From positions 3,100,319 to 3,164,318 of the forward strand of contig AP018533.1 in the NCBI GenBank assembly GCA_003573975.1: DNA of 64,000 nt, given 5' to 3'. This document shows positions 51,129 to 59,095 of the stretch, one piece after another. The DNA comes from Clostridiales bacterium CCNA10 (GTDB lineage Bacteria; Bacillota; Clostridia; Oscillospirales; Oscillospiraceae). Numbering within the stretch: position 1 is the first letter of the stretch; each line of letters starts with the position of its first letter. The notes below the pieces were generated by a model, which worked only from the letters and a program-made list of their open reading frames with translations, was not told the origin of the DNA and searched no databases. A program made the position numbers and the translations under genes.

Positions 51129-51560
51129 TTAAGCGACACAGTTGTTTCTGGCAAGTACTTCATTGCAGAGGCGGATCAGCTCACGGCATCGATACTCACT
51201 GCACATGCCGATGTGAGCGTCACACAGGCTAAGTCCGAATGAATCCGCGAACCAGCGATAAGCTTCTTCACGAGTCATGATCCCGTTCTTCCAGATAAGG
51301 TCGAACTTTCGATGCGCCTGAATACGGAGATTCCGGAGATTCCCATTCGCCGGTACACCCATTGGTTTGTCAGTATTCGGGTGTGCCGCAACATAGGTGT
51401 TACAGGCGGGATAGTTGTGACATACATAGAGCTTTCGGTCAGATTTCGCATCATGATAGATTTCAGATGCAGGTCTCAGGATCATGGCCGCCCCGCAATG
51501 CGGACAGCGGAAGGATCTACTGCGCTGGGCTCGGGTCTTTCTTTTTTTCAAAATGGTCAT
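51129..51560 (-). CDS. DUF3268-like zinc-finger protein, 143 aa
   Basis: The sequence FRCPHCGAAMILRPASEIYH ... YVCHNYPACNTYVAAHP fits the DUF3268 zinc-finger family. The later part, with RKFDLIWKNGIMTREEAYRW near residue 85, is its usual helical end. It precedes the sigma factor by 15 bp. Its function is unknown; nucleic-acid binding is likely. Confidence 0.75.
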   Translation of the reverse strand: MTILKKRKTRAQRSRSFRCPHCGAAMILRPASEIYHDAKSDRKLYVCHNYPACNTYVAAHPNTDKPMGVPANGNLRNLRIQAHRKFDLIWKNGIMTREEAYRWFADSFGLSLCDAHIGMCSEYRCRELIRLCNEVLARNNCVA

Positions 51561-51655
51561 CTCCTTTTTTGCGTTCTACTAGAGTTCACTCAAAAAACAG
51601 GGGGGTACCCCCCGTCGCTTTGAAAAGAAATTTGTAAACTTTTTGTGAACGGATG

Positions 51656-51691
51656 TAAAAAGAGCTATTGCACGCAAAATGCAATAGCTCT
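51656..51691 (-). terminator. Strong minus-strand terminator
   Basis: A perfect 12-bp stem AGAGCTATTGCA with its complement, 7-base loop, then TTTTT on the minus strand. It sits before the DUF3268 gene and could end a short RNA starting in 51700-51800. Confidence 0.85.
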
Positions 51692-51710
51692 AAAACGGGA
51701 TATTGAGTTC

Positions 51711-51781
51711 TGTAGGATAAGTCAGACTTGAACCGGAGGCTTAACCGTGTTAGGCAAAGGTTGTCCTTTCTATTGGACAGG
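51711..51781 (-). ncRNA. Possible tRNA-derived RNA
   Basis: The minus strand shows three tRNA-like pieces in order: a D-arm-like hairpin TGTCC-AATAGAAA-GGACA, an AACC...GGTT arm with a large loop, and a T-like segment CCGGTTCAAGTCTGAC. An acceptor stem cannot be formed. A terminator lies 20 bp downstream. It may be a decayed tRNA or a further Y-like RNA without the ACAGC motif. Confidence 0.3.
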
Positions 51782-51800
51782 TTTTATGCTATGATATAAT
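51773..51800 (+). promoter_or_regulatory. Promoter of the WYL regulator
   Basis: TTGGAC (51773-51778), 16 bp, TATAAT (51795-51800). It lies 46 bp before the ATG at 51847 and probably drives the plus-strand run that follows. Confidence 0.7.
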
Positions 51801-51846
51801 CGCTTGATAGAAATTGGTTCGACCAGGTTGAAAGGATGATGAACAT

Positions 51847-52836
51847 ATGCCTCGCTCCTCATTTCAGAAGCTGAAGATTATCTACATCATGGAGTACCTG
51901 CTGAAGAACTCAGATGAAGACCATGCCGTAACCACCAGCCAGATCATTGCCTACCTGAAGTCTCATGATATTACTGCGGAGAGAAAGACGATCTATAGTG
52001 ATATCGATGCTCTACGAGATTTTGGATTGGACATCATCCAGGTATCTGAGGGGAACAATCACGGCTACTACGTGGCAAGCCGTGACTTTGAACTACCGGA
52101 GCTCAAGCTCCTCGTGGATAGCGTCCAATCCTCGAAATTTATTACCCATAAGAAAACGCTGTCCCTGATCAAAAAGATTGAAAAGCTGGCCAGCATCCAT
52201 AGCGCACAACTGCTCAACCGGCAGGTATTCGTGAAGAACAGGATCAAGACGATGAATGAGTCCATCTACTATAATGTCGATGAGATTCATAACGGCATCT
52301 CAAGCAATCGGAAGATCCGGTTCCTGTATTTCGAGTATAATGTCGCCAAGGAGCGCGTGTACCGACATGGTGGAGCTTATTATGTTGTCAGCCCATTTGC
52401 AATGACATGGGACGATGAGAACTACTACATGGTGGCCTTTGATTCTGCTGCAGGAATCATCAAACACTACCGCGTCGATAAGATGGAAAAGATCACCGTT
52501 CTGGATGAAGGACGAGATGGTCAGGACGCTTACGAGGCGCTCGATATGGCCGTCTATGCGCGTAAGACATTCGGCATGTTCACCGGCGAGGAGGTCAAGG
52601 TTCATCTCCGTTTCGAAAATCATCTCGTGGGCGCCGTACTCGACCGTCTCGGGCGGGATGTGATCTTAGTCCCGGATGGAGAAGATCACTTTACAGTATG
52701 GACAGATGTGATCGTCAGCCCGCAGTTCTTTGCATGGCTCTGCGGATTTCAGACGGCGGCGAAGGTCATTGGGCCTGATGATGTAGTCAAGCAGATGGCA
52801 GAGCATGTCAAGTCGATCGCCGAGCAATACGAATAA
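51847..52836 (+). CDS. WYL-domain transcriptional regulator
   Basis: A 329-residue protein in the classic layout. An HTH occupies residues 5-70 (SFQKLKIIYIMEYLLKNSDE, then TAERKTIYSDIDALRDFGLD). The WYL domain spans about 140-215 (RKIRFLYFEYNVAKERVYRH, YYVVSPFAMTWDDENYYMVA, FDSAAGIIKHYRVDKMEKI), and a WCX-type C-terminal extension follows. It stands first in the plus-strand run and likely represses or activates it in response to a nucleic-acid or nucleotide ligand. Confidence 0.92.
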   Translation: MPRSSFQKLKIIYIMEYLLKNSDEDHAVTTSQIIAYLKSHDITAERKTIYSDIDALRDFGLDIIQVSEGNNHGYYVASRDFELPELKLLVDSVQSSKFITHKKTLSLIKKIEKLASIHSAQLLNRQVFVKNRIKTMNESIYYNVDEIHNGISSNRKIRFLYFEYNVAKERVYRHGGAYYVVSPFAMTWDDENYYMVAFDSAAGIIKHYRVDKMEKITVLDEGRDGQDAYEALDMAVYARKTFGMFTGEEVKVHLRFENHLVGAVLDRLGRDVILVPDGEDHFTVWTDVIVSPQFFAWLCGFQTAAKVIGPDDVVKQMAEHVKSIAEQYE

Positions 52837-52867
52837 CGCCTGAATTATGGAAGCGGAGGAACGGTAT

Positions 52868-53848
52868 ATGTCCTATCCAAAACCACTATCGGAGAAATCT
52901 CTGAATCGGCTATATATGCAGGCGGGTTTATCGACGGAGGCGTGTGATTTCCTTCATTCGTTATTTGCCGCCTGTGCAAATCTATATGGCACCATCGCCC
53001 TTCGCGATGTATGGTCGGTTTATCAGAAGCTAAAAAGCGATGTGCCGCGGATTCATCGACGCGATCTTATCGCCTTTTCCTCTATTGTCCGTCGAGAGGT
53101 GCAACCCTATTGGGTTTATGAGATTGAAGAACTGTACACGGAAGAACCGCACAATGATCTGGATCGGCACATCGTATCAAAAGAATTGATTGGTGCTGGC
53201 TATGGTAAGATGTTTTCCTTCTATGCACTGATGGACGAGCGCGATGATCGCCCCTATTGTGTCCCCGATGATTTTCTCTCATATGCGGAACCAACAGCAT
53301 CTGTAGAGGAGAAATCACTCGCAGATTTTATTGGGAACCTGAAGTCCACGGCGATGGAGTGCGCCCCAAAACAACGTAAAACCTATCCGAATGAGAATCG
53401 CGGGAAGAAATTAAACGAGTTTCCTTTTCTCAATTTGAACGAGCGGTTCAATTTGGATTATTACAAGAAAGTCCCCGCCACTTATTCTGCCCTGTTGGCA
53501 GAGTACAGCGGTACAGAGGTGGAAAAGATTATGCGGTTTCATCGGCGAGCCGAGAATGTTGGTCATCTGCGCACAACGGATATGATCCAGAATGTGCTGA
53601 TTGAATTGTGCGAGGTAGGTGTCCGCCTGACGGAAAAGCAGCAAGATACTCTTATGCAGCTCATCGTGCAGTATCACAATGGAAGCCGCTTGTGGTGTAC
53701 CTGCGGTTGGAAACCGGATGAGCTAGCAGCTAAGTTTAACGGTATCGGAGCATTCCCTGGTCAGGAGGCATCATCTCCAGAGGGAATGATGGATGAGAAA
53801 GATATCATTCGCAAGATGAAAGAGTTGGGACTGAAGGTCTTGGAGTGA
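52868..53848 (+). CDS. Hypothetical protein, 326 aa
   Basis: ATG 52868 follows GGAGG by 8 bp; the longer frame upstream is rejected. The sequence is helical throughout, with EEIEELYTEEPHND-like acidic parts and a segment GSRLWCTCGWKPDELAA near the end. No family is recognised. It lies between the WYL regulator and DUF4186 in one direction, so probably under the same control. Confidence 0.55.
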   Translation: MSYPKPLSEKSLNRLYMQAGLSTEACDFLHSLFAACANLYGTIALRDVWSVYQKLKSDVPRIHRRDLIAFSSIVRREVQPYWVYEIEELYTEEPHNDLDRHIVSKELIGAGYGKMFSFYALMDERDDRPYCVPDDFLSYAEPTASVEEKSLADFIGNLKSTAMECAPKQRKTYPNENRGKKLNEFPFLNLNERFNLDYYKKVPATYSALLAEYSGTEVEKIMRFHRRAENVGHLRTTDMIQNVLIELCEVGVRLTEKQQDTLMQLIVQYHNGSRLWCTCGWKPDELAAKFNGIGAFPGQEASSPEGMMDEKDIIRKMKELGLKVLE

Positions 53849-53853
53849 GCAAC

Positions 53854-54219
53854 ATGTCAACCATTGAGCAAACACTTTTACGCCTACAAATGTCTGCTTT
53901 CCGCGCAAAGTTCCATTTGAGTGAAAAGGACAGGCAGTACATAATGGGCAAGGGCATGGAAACCATTCAGCATCATGCGGCCGACTTCATCCGAATGCGG
54001 CTTGCGCCGGCGATCATCCCAAATGACGGCAAACAGACACCGATGCGCGGGCATCCAGTGTTTATTGCCCAGCATGCCTGCGCCTGCTGCTGTCGCAGCT
54101 GCTTAAACAAGTGGTATCATGTCCCGATAGGGCGTGAGCTGACGGAGGATGAGCAGAAACGCATCGTGAGGTTGCTGATGGCATGGATCGAGCGACAGCT
54201 TGCAACGGATGCGAAATAG
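53854..54219 (+). CDS. DUF4186 family protein
   Basis: A 121-residue protein matching DUF4186 over its length: MSAFRAKFHLSEKDRQYIMG, ADFIRMRLAPAIIPNDGKQT, RGHPVFIAQHACACCCRSCL, then a helical end. The conserved His and Cys cluster suggests metal binding; function unknown. ATG 53854 follows GGAG; its first codons follow the previous stop. Confidence 0.85.
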   Translation: MSTIEQTLLRLQMSAFRAKFHLSEKDRQYIMGKGMETIQHHAADFIRMRLAPAIIPNDGKQTPMRGHPVFIAQHACACCCRSCLNKWYHVPIGRELTEDEQKRIVRLLMAWIERQLATDAK

Positions 54220-54240
54220 CGAGAAATTGAGGTGACAACT

Positions 54241-54600
54241 ATGTCTATGATTGGAAATATTCTTTGGTTCCTATTTGGAGGATTGATCGGCGGGCTTGCC
54301 TGGGTACTGGCCGGTTGTCTTTGGTGCATCACCATCATCGGCATACCCGTTGGCCTGCAATGCTTCAAATTCGCAAGTCTCGCCTTTTTCCCGTTTGGGA
54401 AAGAAGTTGTGTATGGCGGTGGAGGCTTTTCCTTCCTCGTCAACCTAATTTGGATCATTTTCTTTGGCCTTGAGATGGCAATCGGATACTGCATTCTGGG
54501 CTGTCTCTGGTGCATCACGATCCTTGGCATTCCAATCGGAAAGCAATGCTTCAAAATGGCCAAGCTGTCTTTAATGCCCTTCGGGGCATCGGTCGTGTAA
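54241..54600 (+). CDS. YccF-family inner membrane protein
   Basis: A 119-residue membrane protein made of two similar YccF units: GNILWFLFGGLIGGLAWVLA and LNLIWIIFF-like LIWIIFFGLEMAIGYC, each followed by the signature CLWCITIIGIPVGLQCFK / CLWCITILGIPIGKQCFK and the PFG motif. Four hydrophobic helices are expected. Function unknown. ATG 54241 follows GAGG. Confidence 0.9.
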   Translation: MSMIGNILWFLFGGLIGGLAWVLAGCLWCITIIGIPVGLQCFKFASLAFFPFGKEVVYGGGGFSFLVNLIWIIFFGLEMAIGYCILGCLWCITILGIPIGKQCFKMAKLSLMPFGASVV

Positions 54601-54702
54601 AGCAATATTGTATGCGACCGCTCCCACATGGCCTTTTTCCAATCCGCGAAAAAAGCAACGACTCTAATGAGAACACTCTCAATCGATTGAGGAGGATAAG
54701 AC

Positions 54703-55929
54703 ATGGGAGAGATCATCAATACGAATACCGCTATAGAGACTCAGCCTGGCGGTGATACGGTGGCATTATTGGATGTTACCCAAAGCCTCTTGGCGGATGC
54801 AAGGACTGCTCTAAACGACAGAGACGTATTAAGCGTTCCCATTGCGGAACTCTCTACGCTTGGCGCTGGAGTCTCTTCGCTCATCCCTGCGTTGAATACT
54901 GTTACGCAGACGACGAGCATCGCAGCGGATGGACTCTATACGATAGCCAACGCTGGTGTCGGTGATGTACTGAAAGCGGCAAAGAACGGAAACTTCTGGG
55001 CCTCACTCAAAACTGCGGATGGAGCGTCTAAAATGGTTCAGCTGCAGGAAGCAGAAGCAATTACCGCTACCACACAGACAGCGGCAGCATTCAATCCCGC
55101 CACTATGATGATGGCGGTCGCACTATTCTCAATCGAACAGGAACTTGGGAAAATTGAGGATATGCAGAGGCGGATCATCTCGTTCCTTGAAATCGAAAAG
55201 GAATCTGAGATAGAAGCGGATGTTGAAAGCCTCATGAGCATCATCAAAAAGTATAAGGATAACTGGGACAACGAGCATTTCGTCAGCGGCAATCATAATC
55301 AGGTCCTCACCTATCAGAATCGCGCACGCAAGAACATGCTTGGTTACCAGAAGAAGATCGCCGAGTCGATTGGGAAGAAGCCGCATATCGTCACGCAGGC
55401 TGGCGTGAAGCAGGCATTCACCTCTGTGGAGAAGGAATTCAAATACTACCGCTTGTCCCTTTATACATTCTCACTGTCTTCTCTCATGGAGGTCATGCTC
55501 AGCGGCAATTTCAAAGAATCCTATATTTCCGGGATTCGGGATGAACTGCAGCAGATGTCGGACGCTTACCACGATTTGTTCGAGGAGAGTTCACACTATT
55601 TAGAGAAACTGAGTAACTCAGCAGTAGATGCTAATGTCATGAAAGGTATCGGCACGGCAGGAAATGCAGTCGGGAAATTCATTGGAAGTATCCCTCTCGT
55701 AAAAGAGGGGCCAGTTGATGAATTCCTTCAGGATGGCGGAACGCACTTGAAGAAGAGTGCTCTCGATATGGAAAAGGATGCCGTACACCGATTCGCTTCC
55801 ATAGGCAATCCAGGGACACGGATGTTCATGGAAAAGATGGATGAGATGATCCAGATCTATAACCGCACCGAGCAAATCTGCTTCGATGATAAGAAGATAT
55901 ATCTATTGCCGAGTAAGCTCGCTGTTTAA
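54703..55929 (+). CDS. Hypothetical helical protein, 408 aa
   Basis: A long helical protein with a hydrophobic stretch near residues 125-150 (AAAFNPATMMMAVALFSIEQ), then a coiled-coil (LGKIEDMQRRIISFLEIEKE). A Gly-rich segment near residue 310 (MKGIGTAGNAVGKFIGSIPL) resembles membrane-interacting helices of pore-forming or tail-like proteins. No family is recognised. A role as a membrane-acting effector is possible but speculative. Confidence 0.5.
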   Translation: MGEIINTNTAIETQPGGDTVALLDVTQSLLADARTALNDRDVLSVPIAELSTLGAGVSSLIPALNTVTQTTSIAADGLYTIANAGVGDVLKAAKNGNFWASLKTADGASKMVQLQEAEAITATTQTAAAFNPATMMMAVALFSIEQELGKIEDMQRRIISFLEIEKESEIEADVESLMSIIKKYKDNWDNEHFVSGNHNQVLTYQNRARKNMLGYQKKIAESIGKKPHIVTQAGVKQAFTSVEKEFKYYRLSLYTFSLSSLMEVMLSGNFKESYISGIRDELQQMSDAYHDLFEESSHYLEKLSNSAVDANVMKGIGTAGNAVGKFIGSIPLVKEGPVDEFLQDGGTHLKKSALDMEKDAVHRFASIGNPGTRMFMEKMDEMIQIYNRTEQICFDDKKIYLLPSKLAV

Positions 55930-55964
55930 TCACTCAAAAGGCAGCTATCACAGGAGGTCCATTT

Positions 55965-56960
55965 ATGCCGCTCCAGATTGTAAGAAATGACATCACAAAG
56001 ATGAAAGTTGACGCGATCGTCAATGCCGCAAACAGTTCTCTCTTGGGTGGTGGCGGCGTAGATGGCTGCATTCATCGCGCCGCCGGCCCGGAACTCCTAG
56101 TCGAATGCGAAAAGCTCAATGGGTGCAAAACTGGCAGTGCCAAGATAACAAAGGGATATAAGCTGCCATGCAAATATGTGGTCCATGCGGTTGGCCCTCG
56201 CTGGTACGGTGGGCAGTATGGGGAGCATGACAAGCTTGTCTCGTGCTACCAGACGTCGCTCGCGCTCGCAAAGGAGCATGGTTGCGAGTCGGTCGCATTC
56301 CCTCTGATCTCTTCGGGAATCTTCGGCTATCCAAAGGATGAGGCGCTCAAAGTAGCTATCGACACGATCAGCAGGTTTTTGCTTGAAAATGATATGATGG
56401 TTTACATCGTCATCTTCGATCGCAAGGCGTATCAGATCAGCAGCAAGTTGTTTGTGGACATCAACGCCTACATAGACGACCGATATGTCGAAGAGCATCG
56501 AGACAGCTATGCTGAGCGGATCAGCCGGCTGCATAGCCTTGCAGCGGAAGAGAGCTGCCCAATCCCCGCTGCCCCTATGGTAACAAAGGCAGCATCCCTG
56601 GACGATGCGCTGAAGCAGATCGACGAGAGCTTTTCCGTGATGCTTCTGCGTAAGATTGATGAGTGTGGCATGACGGATGCAGAGTGCTATAAGAAGGCCA
56701 ACATCGATCGAAAGCTGTTCTCAAAGATTCGGACGGATAAGCTCTATCGACCATCAAAGCCTACTGTGATTGCCTTTGCGCTTGCACTCGAATTGCCACT
56801 TAACGAATTGAAGGATATGCTCTCGAAAGCAGGATTTGCCCTGTCGCACTCCAGCAAATTTGACATCATCGTGGAGTATTTTGTCGAGCGAGGAAACTAC
56901 AATGTATTTGAGATCAATGAGGCGCTGTTTGCATTTGACCAAAGCCTGATTGGCGCATAA
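55965..56960 (+). CDS. Macrodomain ADP-ribose hydrolase with C-terminal HTH
   Basis: A 331-residue protein. Residues 1-165 are a macrodomain: DAIVNAANSSLLGGGGVDGCIH, then GPRWYGGQYGEHDKL and FPLISSGIFGYPKDEAL, with the ligand loops intact. It should bind or remove ADP-ribose. Residues about 220-310 form an XRE-like HTH (DECGMTDAECYKKANIDRKL, then PSKPTVIAFALALELPLNEL). The fusion suggests an ADP-ribose-sensing regulator or an enzyme recruited to DNA. Confidence 0.88.
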   Translation: MPLQIVRNDITKMKVDAIVNAANSSLLGGGGVDGCIHRAAGPELLVECEKLNGCKTGSAKITKGYKLPCKYVVHAVGPRWYGGQYGEHDKLVSCYQTSLALAKEHGCESVAFPLISSGIFGYPKDEALKVAIDTISRFLLENDMMVYIVIFDRKAYQISSKLFVDINAYIDDRYVEEHRDSYAERISRLHSLAAEESCPIPAAPMVTKAASLDDALKQIDESFSVMLLRKIDECGMTDAECYKKANIDRKLFSKIRTDKLYRPSKPTVIAFALALELPLNELKDMLSKAGFALSHSSKFDIIVEYFVERGNYNVFEINEALFAFDQSLIGA

Positions 56961-57034
56961 TAGTTATCAGGTGCTGCGACTTTTCGTCGGTGGAACCCTG
57001 ATTGATATGGTATCTTTTCCGGAGGTGTGCTGCG

Positions 57035-57253
57035 ATGGAACAAAACGAGCTTGAGTATCTGCGTCAGGTAGAAGATCATGCTTCACGGACAGGCTGGGTG
57101 TCTCCGTTGACTCGTGAGGACAAAGAGTATTTTGCCTATTTGCGTCAGGTCAGTAAGCGGTATAACATCGACATGTCCAAGGCAAATCGACTGGGATACA
57201 ATTTCGTGATTCGTGTTGCAGAGAGCGAGTTTTACGCACATCACACATCCTGA
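57035..57253 (+). CDS. Small hypothetical protein, 72 aa
   Basis: ATG 57035 follows GGAGG by 8 bp. The repeated EYLRQVED / AYLRQVSK pattern suggests two helical units; a terminator lies just after it. No family is recognised. Confidence 0.55.
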   Translation: MEQNELEYLRQVEDHASRTGWVSPLTREDKEYFAYLRQVSKRYNIDMSKANRLGYNFVIRVAESEFYAHHTS

Positions 57254-57262
57254 GAAATCCAG

Positions 57263-57292
57263 AGGCGCAAGCATCTTTGCTTGCGCCTTTCA
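57263..57292 (+). terminator. Rho-independent terminator
   Basis: A perfect 10-bp stem AGGCGCAAGC with its complement, 6-base loop, then TTC. It ends the plus-strand run started at the WYL regulator. Confidence 0.8.
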
Positions 57293-57395
57293 TTGAATTG
57301 TCGCTTAACAAGCGACCAAATGAAGCGAATATCAAAGTAAGATATGGCTGTAAGGTGAAACACCAAACAGCCATAATTTATTGGAGGTATTTGCA

Positions 57396-58052
57396 ATGAA
57401 TAAGAATCTGACTGAGATCGTCTTTATCCTTGACCGCAGCGGTTCCATGAGTGGACTTGAGTCCGACACAATCGGCGGCTTCAACGCCATGATTGAAAAG
57501 CAGAAGAAAGCTCCCGGCGAAGCGCTGGTCTCCACTATCCTCTTTGACAATGTCAGCGAAGTGATCCATGACCGCGTCAATATCCGAGACATCAAGCCCA
57601 TGACGGATAGCGAGTATTGCGTGCGCGGCTGCACCGCCTTGTTGGATGCGATTGGAGGCGCGATCCACCACATCGGCAACGTCCACAAGTATGCGCGGGA
57701 GGAAGATGTTCCAGCGCATACCCTGTTTGTTATCACGACGGATGGAATGGAAAATGCAAGCCGTCTCTATGATAGCGCCCGTGTTAAACAGATGATCGAG
57801 CATGAGAAGAGCAAGTATGGTTGGGAATTCCTGTTCCTCGGCGCCAATATTGACGCCGTCGAGACGGCGAAGCATTTTGGTATTAGTGAAGACCGCGCGG
57901 TCAATTACCACTCCGACAGCGTGGGGACAAGACTGAACTATGAAGTGGTCAGTTGCGCGATTACAAGCATGAGAAGCGGAGCTCCTATGAGTGCCGATTG
58001 GAAAGCGCCAATTGAAGCGGACTATAAGACCCGGAAGGGTGAAAAAGACTAA
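57396..58052 (+). CDS. Stand-alone vWA-domain protein, 218 aa
   Basis: The MIDAS motif is LDRSGSMSG at residues 11-20, with a Thr site in RGCTALLDAIGG near 76 and an Asp in TTDGMEN near 110, so the metal site looks intact. Similar single-domain vWA proteins (TerY type) work with AAA+ ATPases. No ATPase is adjacent here, but two AAA+/vWA pairs are elsewhere in the window. GGAGG precedes ATG 57396. Confidence 0.88.
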   Translation: MNKNLTEIVFILDRSGSMSGLESDTIGGFNAMIEKQKKAPGEALVSTILFDNVSEVIHDRVNIRDIKPMTDSEYCVRGCTALLDAIGGAIHHIGNVHKYAREEDVPAHTLFVITTDGMENASRLYDSARVKQMIEHEKSKYGWEFLFLGANIDAVETAKHFGISEDRAVNYHSDSVGTRLNYEVVSCAITSMRSGAPMSADWKAPIEADYKTRKGEKD

Positions 58053-58088
58053 CCGCATCGATTTCGACACGGTTCGTACTATCTCCTA

Positions 58089-58119
58089 AGCCGCACCATG
58101 TAAATGGTGCGGCTTTTTC
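58089..58119 (+). terminator. Rho-independent terminator after the vWA gene
   Basis: AGCCGCACCAT pairs with ATGGTGCGGCT across GTAA, followed by TTTTTC. Confidence 0.9.
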
Positions 58120-58172
58120 ATTTGATGCATACTCGTCAGTTTACGTATGTATCAAAATATATGTTAGTTCTA

Positions 58173-58201
58173 TTGACACTTCCGCTCGTTGCGGATATAA
58201 T
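58173..58201 (+). promoter_or_regulatory. Strong sigma-A promoter of the HipA-like kinase operon
   Basis: TTGACA (58173-58178), 17 bp, TATAAT (58196-58201): a consensus promoter. The spacer contains the palindrome CCGC-TCGTT-GCGG (58182-58194), a candidate operator. Confidence 0.9.
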
Positions 58202-58231
58202 AATGGTGAAGATCAAAATTGGAGGTCTATC

Positions 58232-59077
58232 ATGAGAGATTACAGCAAGTACGAAAAGACACCCGTGTTATTCTCTGGGGCAGAAAAGAAGTTTGAAATC
58301 ATCATTGACGGGTTTCGTTATATTGTTAAGTTTCAGAAGAATTCCGAAGTGGGCTTGACCTTCAATTATGTTTCTGAGTATTTGGGAAGCCATATTTTTC
58401 AACTACTTGGCATTCCCGTACAGGAAACCTTCCTTGGCACTTATGAGGGCAAGAATGTAGTCGTTATGAAGAATTTCTTAGGGCCCGAGGATGATCTTGT
58501 TGCCTTCAACGGTGTCGGCGAAAGCTCGCTGGAAAGGGACAAGGAGCTCTATCAGTACACTTATGAAGATATTACCGCAATGCTGCGCGAGAATATGAAG
58601 TCAACAAATGTTGAGGAGACAATCGACCGTTTCTGGGATATGTTCATCGTGGATGCTTTGATTGGTAATTTTGACCGGCATGGCGGGAACTGGGGCTTCA
58701 TTAAGAAAGATAATCAATACCGCATCGCCCCGGTATATGACAATGGCTCAAGCCTGTATCCGAAGCTGAATACGGACGAGAAGCTGGAGGCCGTACTCTC
58801 CTCCGAGGAAGAAATTGACCAACGGATCTATAAGTTCCCCACCTCCCACATCAAGGTGAAGAATCGCAAGAGTTCCTATTTTGAAGTAATCAGCAGCTTG
58901 CAATTCGAAGCTTGCAATGATGCCCTAAAGCGAATTGTTCCTCGCATCGATTTTAATCAAATCAATACTCTTATTGACGAAGTGGAAGGGATCTCGGAGG
59001 TGCGTAAGCGTTTCTATAAAGTCATGCTGCAGCAACGGTATGAAAAGATCCTTATGTACGCATATCGCCAGTTGTGA
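58232..59077 (+). CDS. HipA/CtkA-like serine/threonine kinase
   Basis: A 281-residue protein. It shows the HipA C-terminal kinase core: YRYIVKF-like RYIVKFQKN near residue 30, DALIGNFDRHGGNWGF near 145 with the catalytic Asp and Asn, and RIAPVYDNGSSL with the metal-binding Asp. It lacks the HipA N-terminal domain, resembling CtkA of Helicobacter. HipA kinases halt growth by phosphorylating translation factors. GGAGG precedes the ATG. It is followed 18 bp later by a partner gene, suggesting a toxin-antitoxin-like pair. Confidence 0.85.
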   Translation: MRDYSKYEKTPVLFSGAEKKFEIIIDGFRYIVKFQKNSEVGLTFNYVSEYLGSHIFQLLGIPVQETFLGTYEGKNVVVMKNFLGPEDDLVAFNGVGESSLERDKELYQYTYEDITAMLRENMKSTNVEETIDRFWDMFIVDALIGNFDRHGGNWGFIKKDNQYRIAPVYDNGSSLYPKLNTDEKLEAVLSSEEEIDQRIYKFPTSHIKVKNRKSSYFEVISSLQFEACNDALKRIVPRIDFNQINTLIDEVEGISEVRKRFYKVMLQQRYEKILMYAYRQL

Positions 59078-59095
59078 CATGGAAAGGAGTGGCTC

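Noticed and set aside
51716-51781. Intact tRNA gene before the WYL regulator
   Set aside because: T stem pairs poorly, the anticodon loop is too large and no acceptor stem exists; kept only as a low-confidence tRNA-derived RNA.
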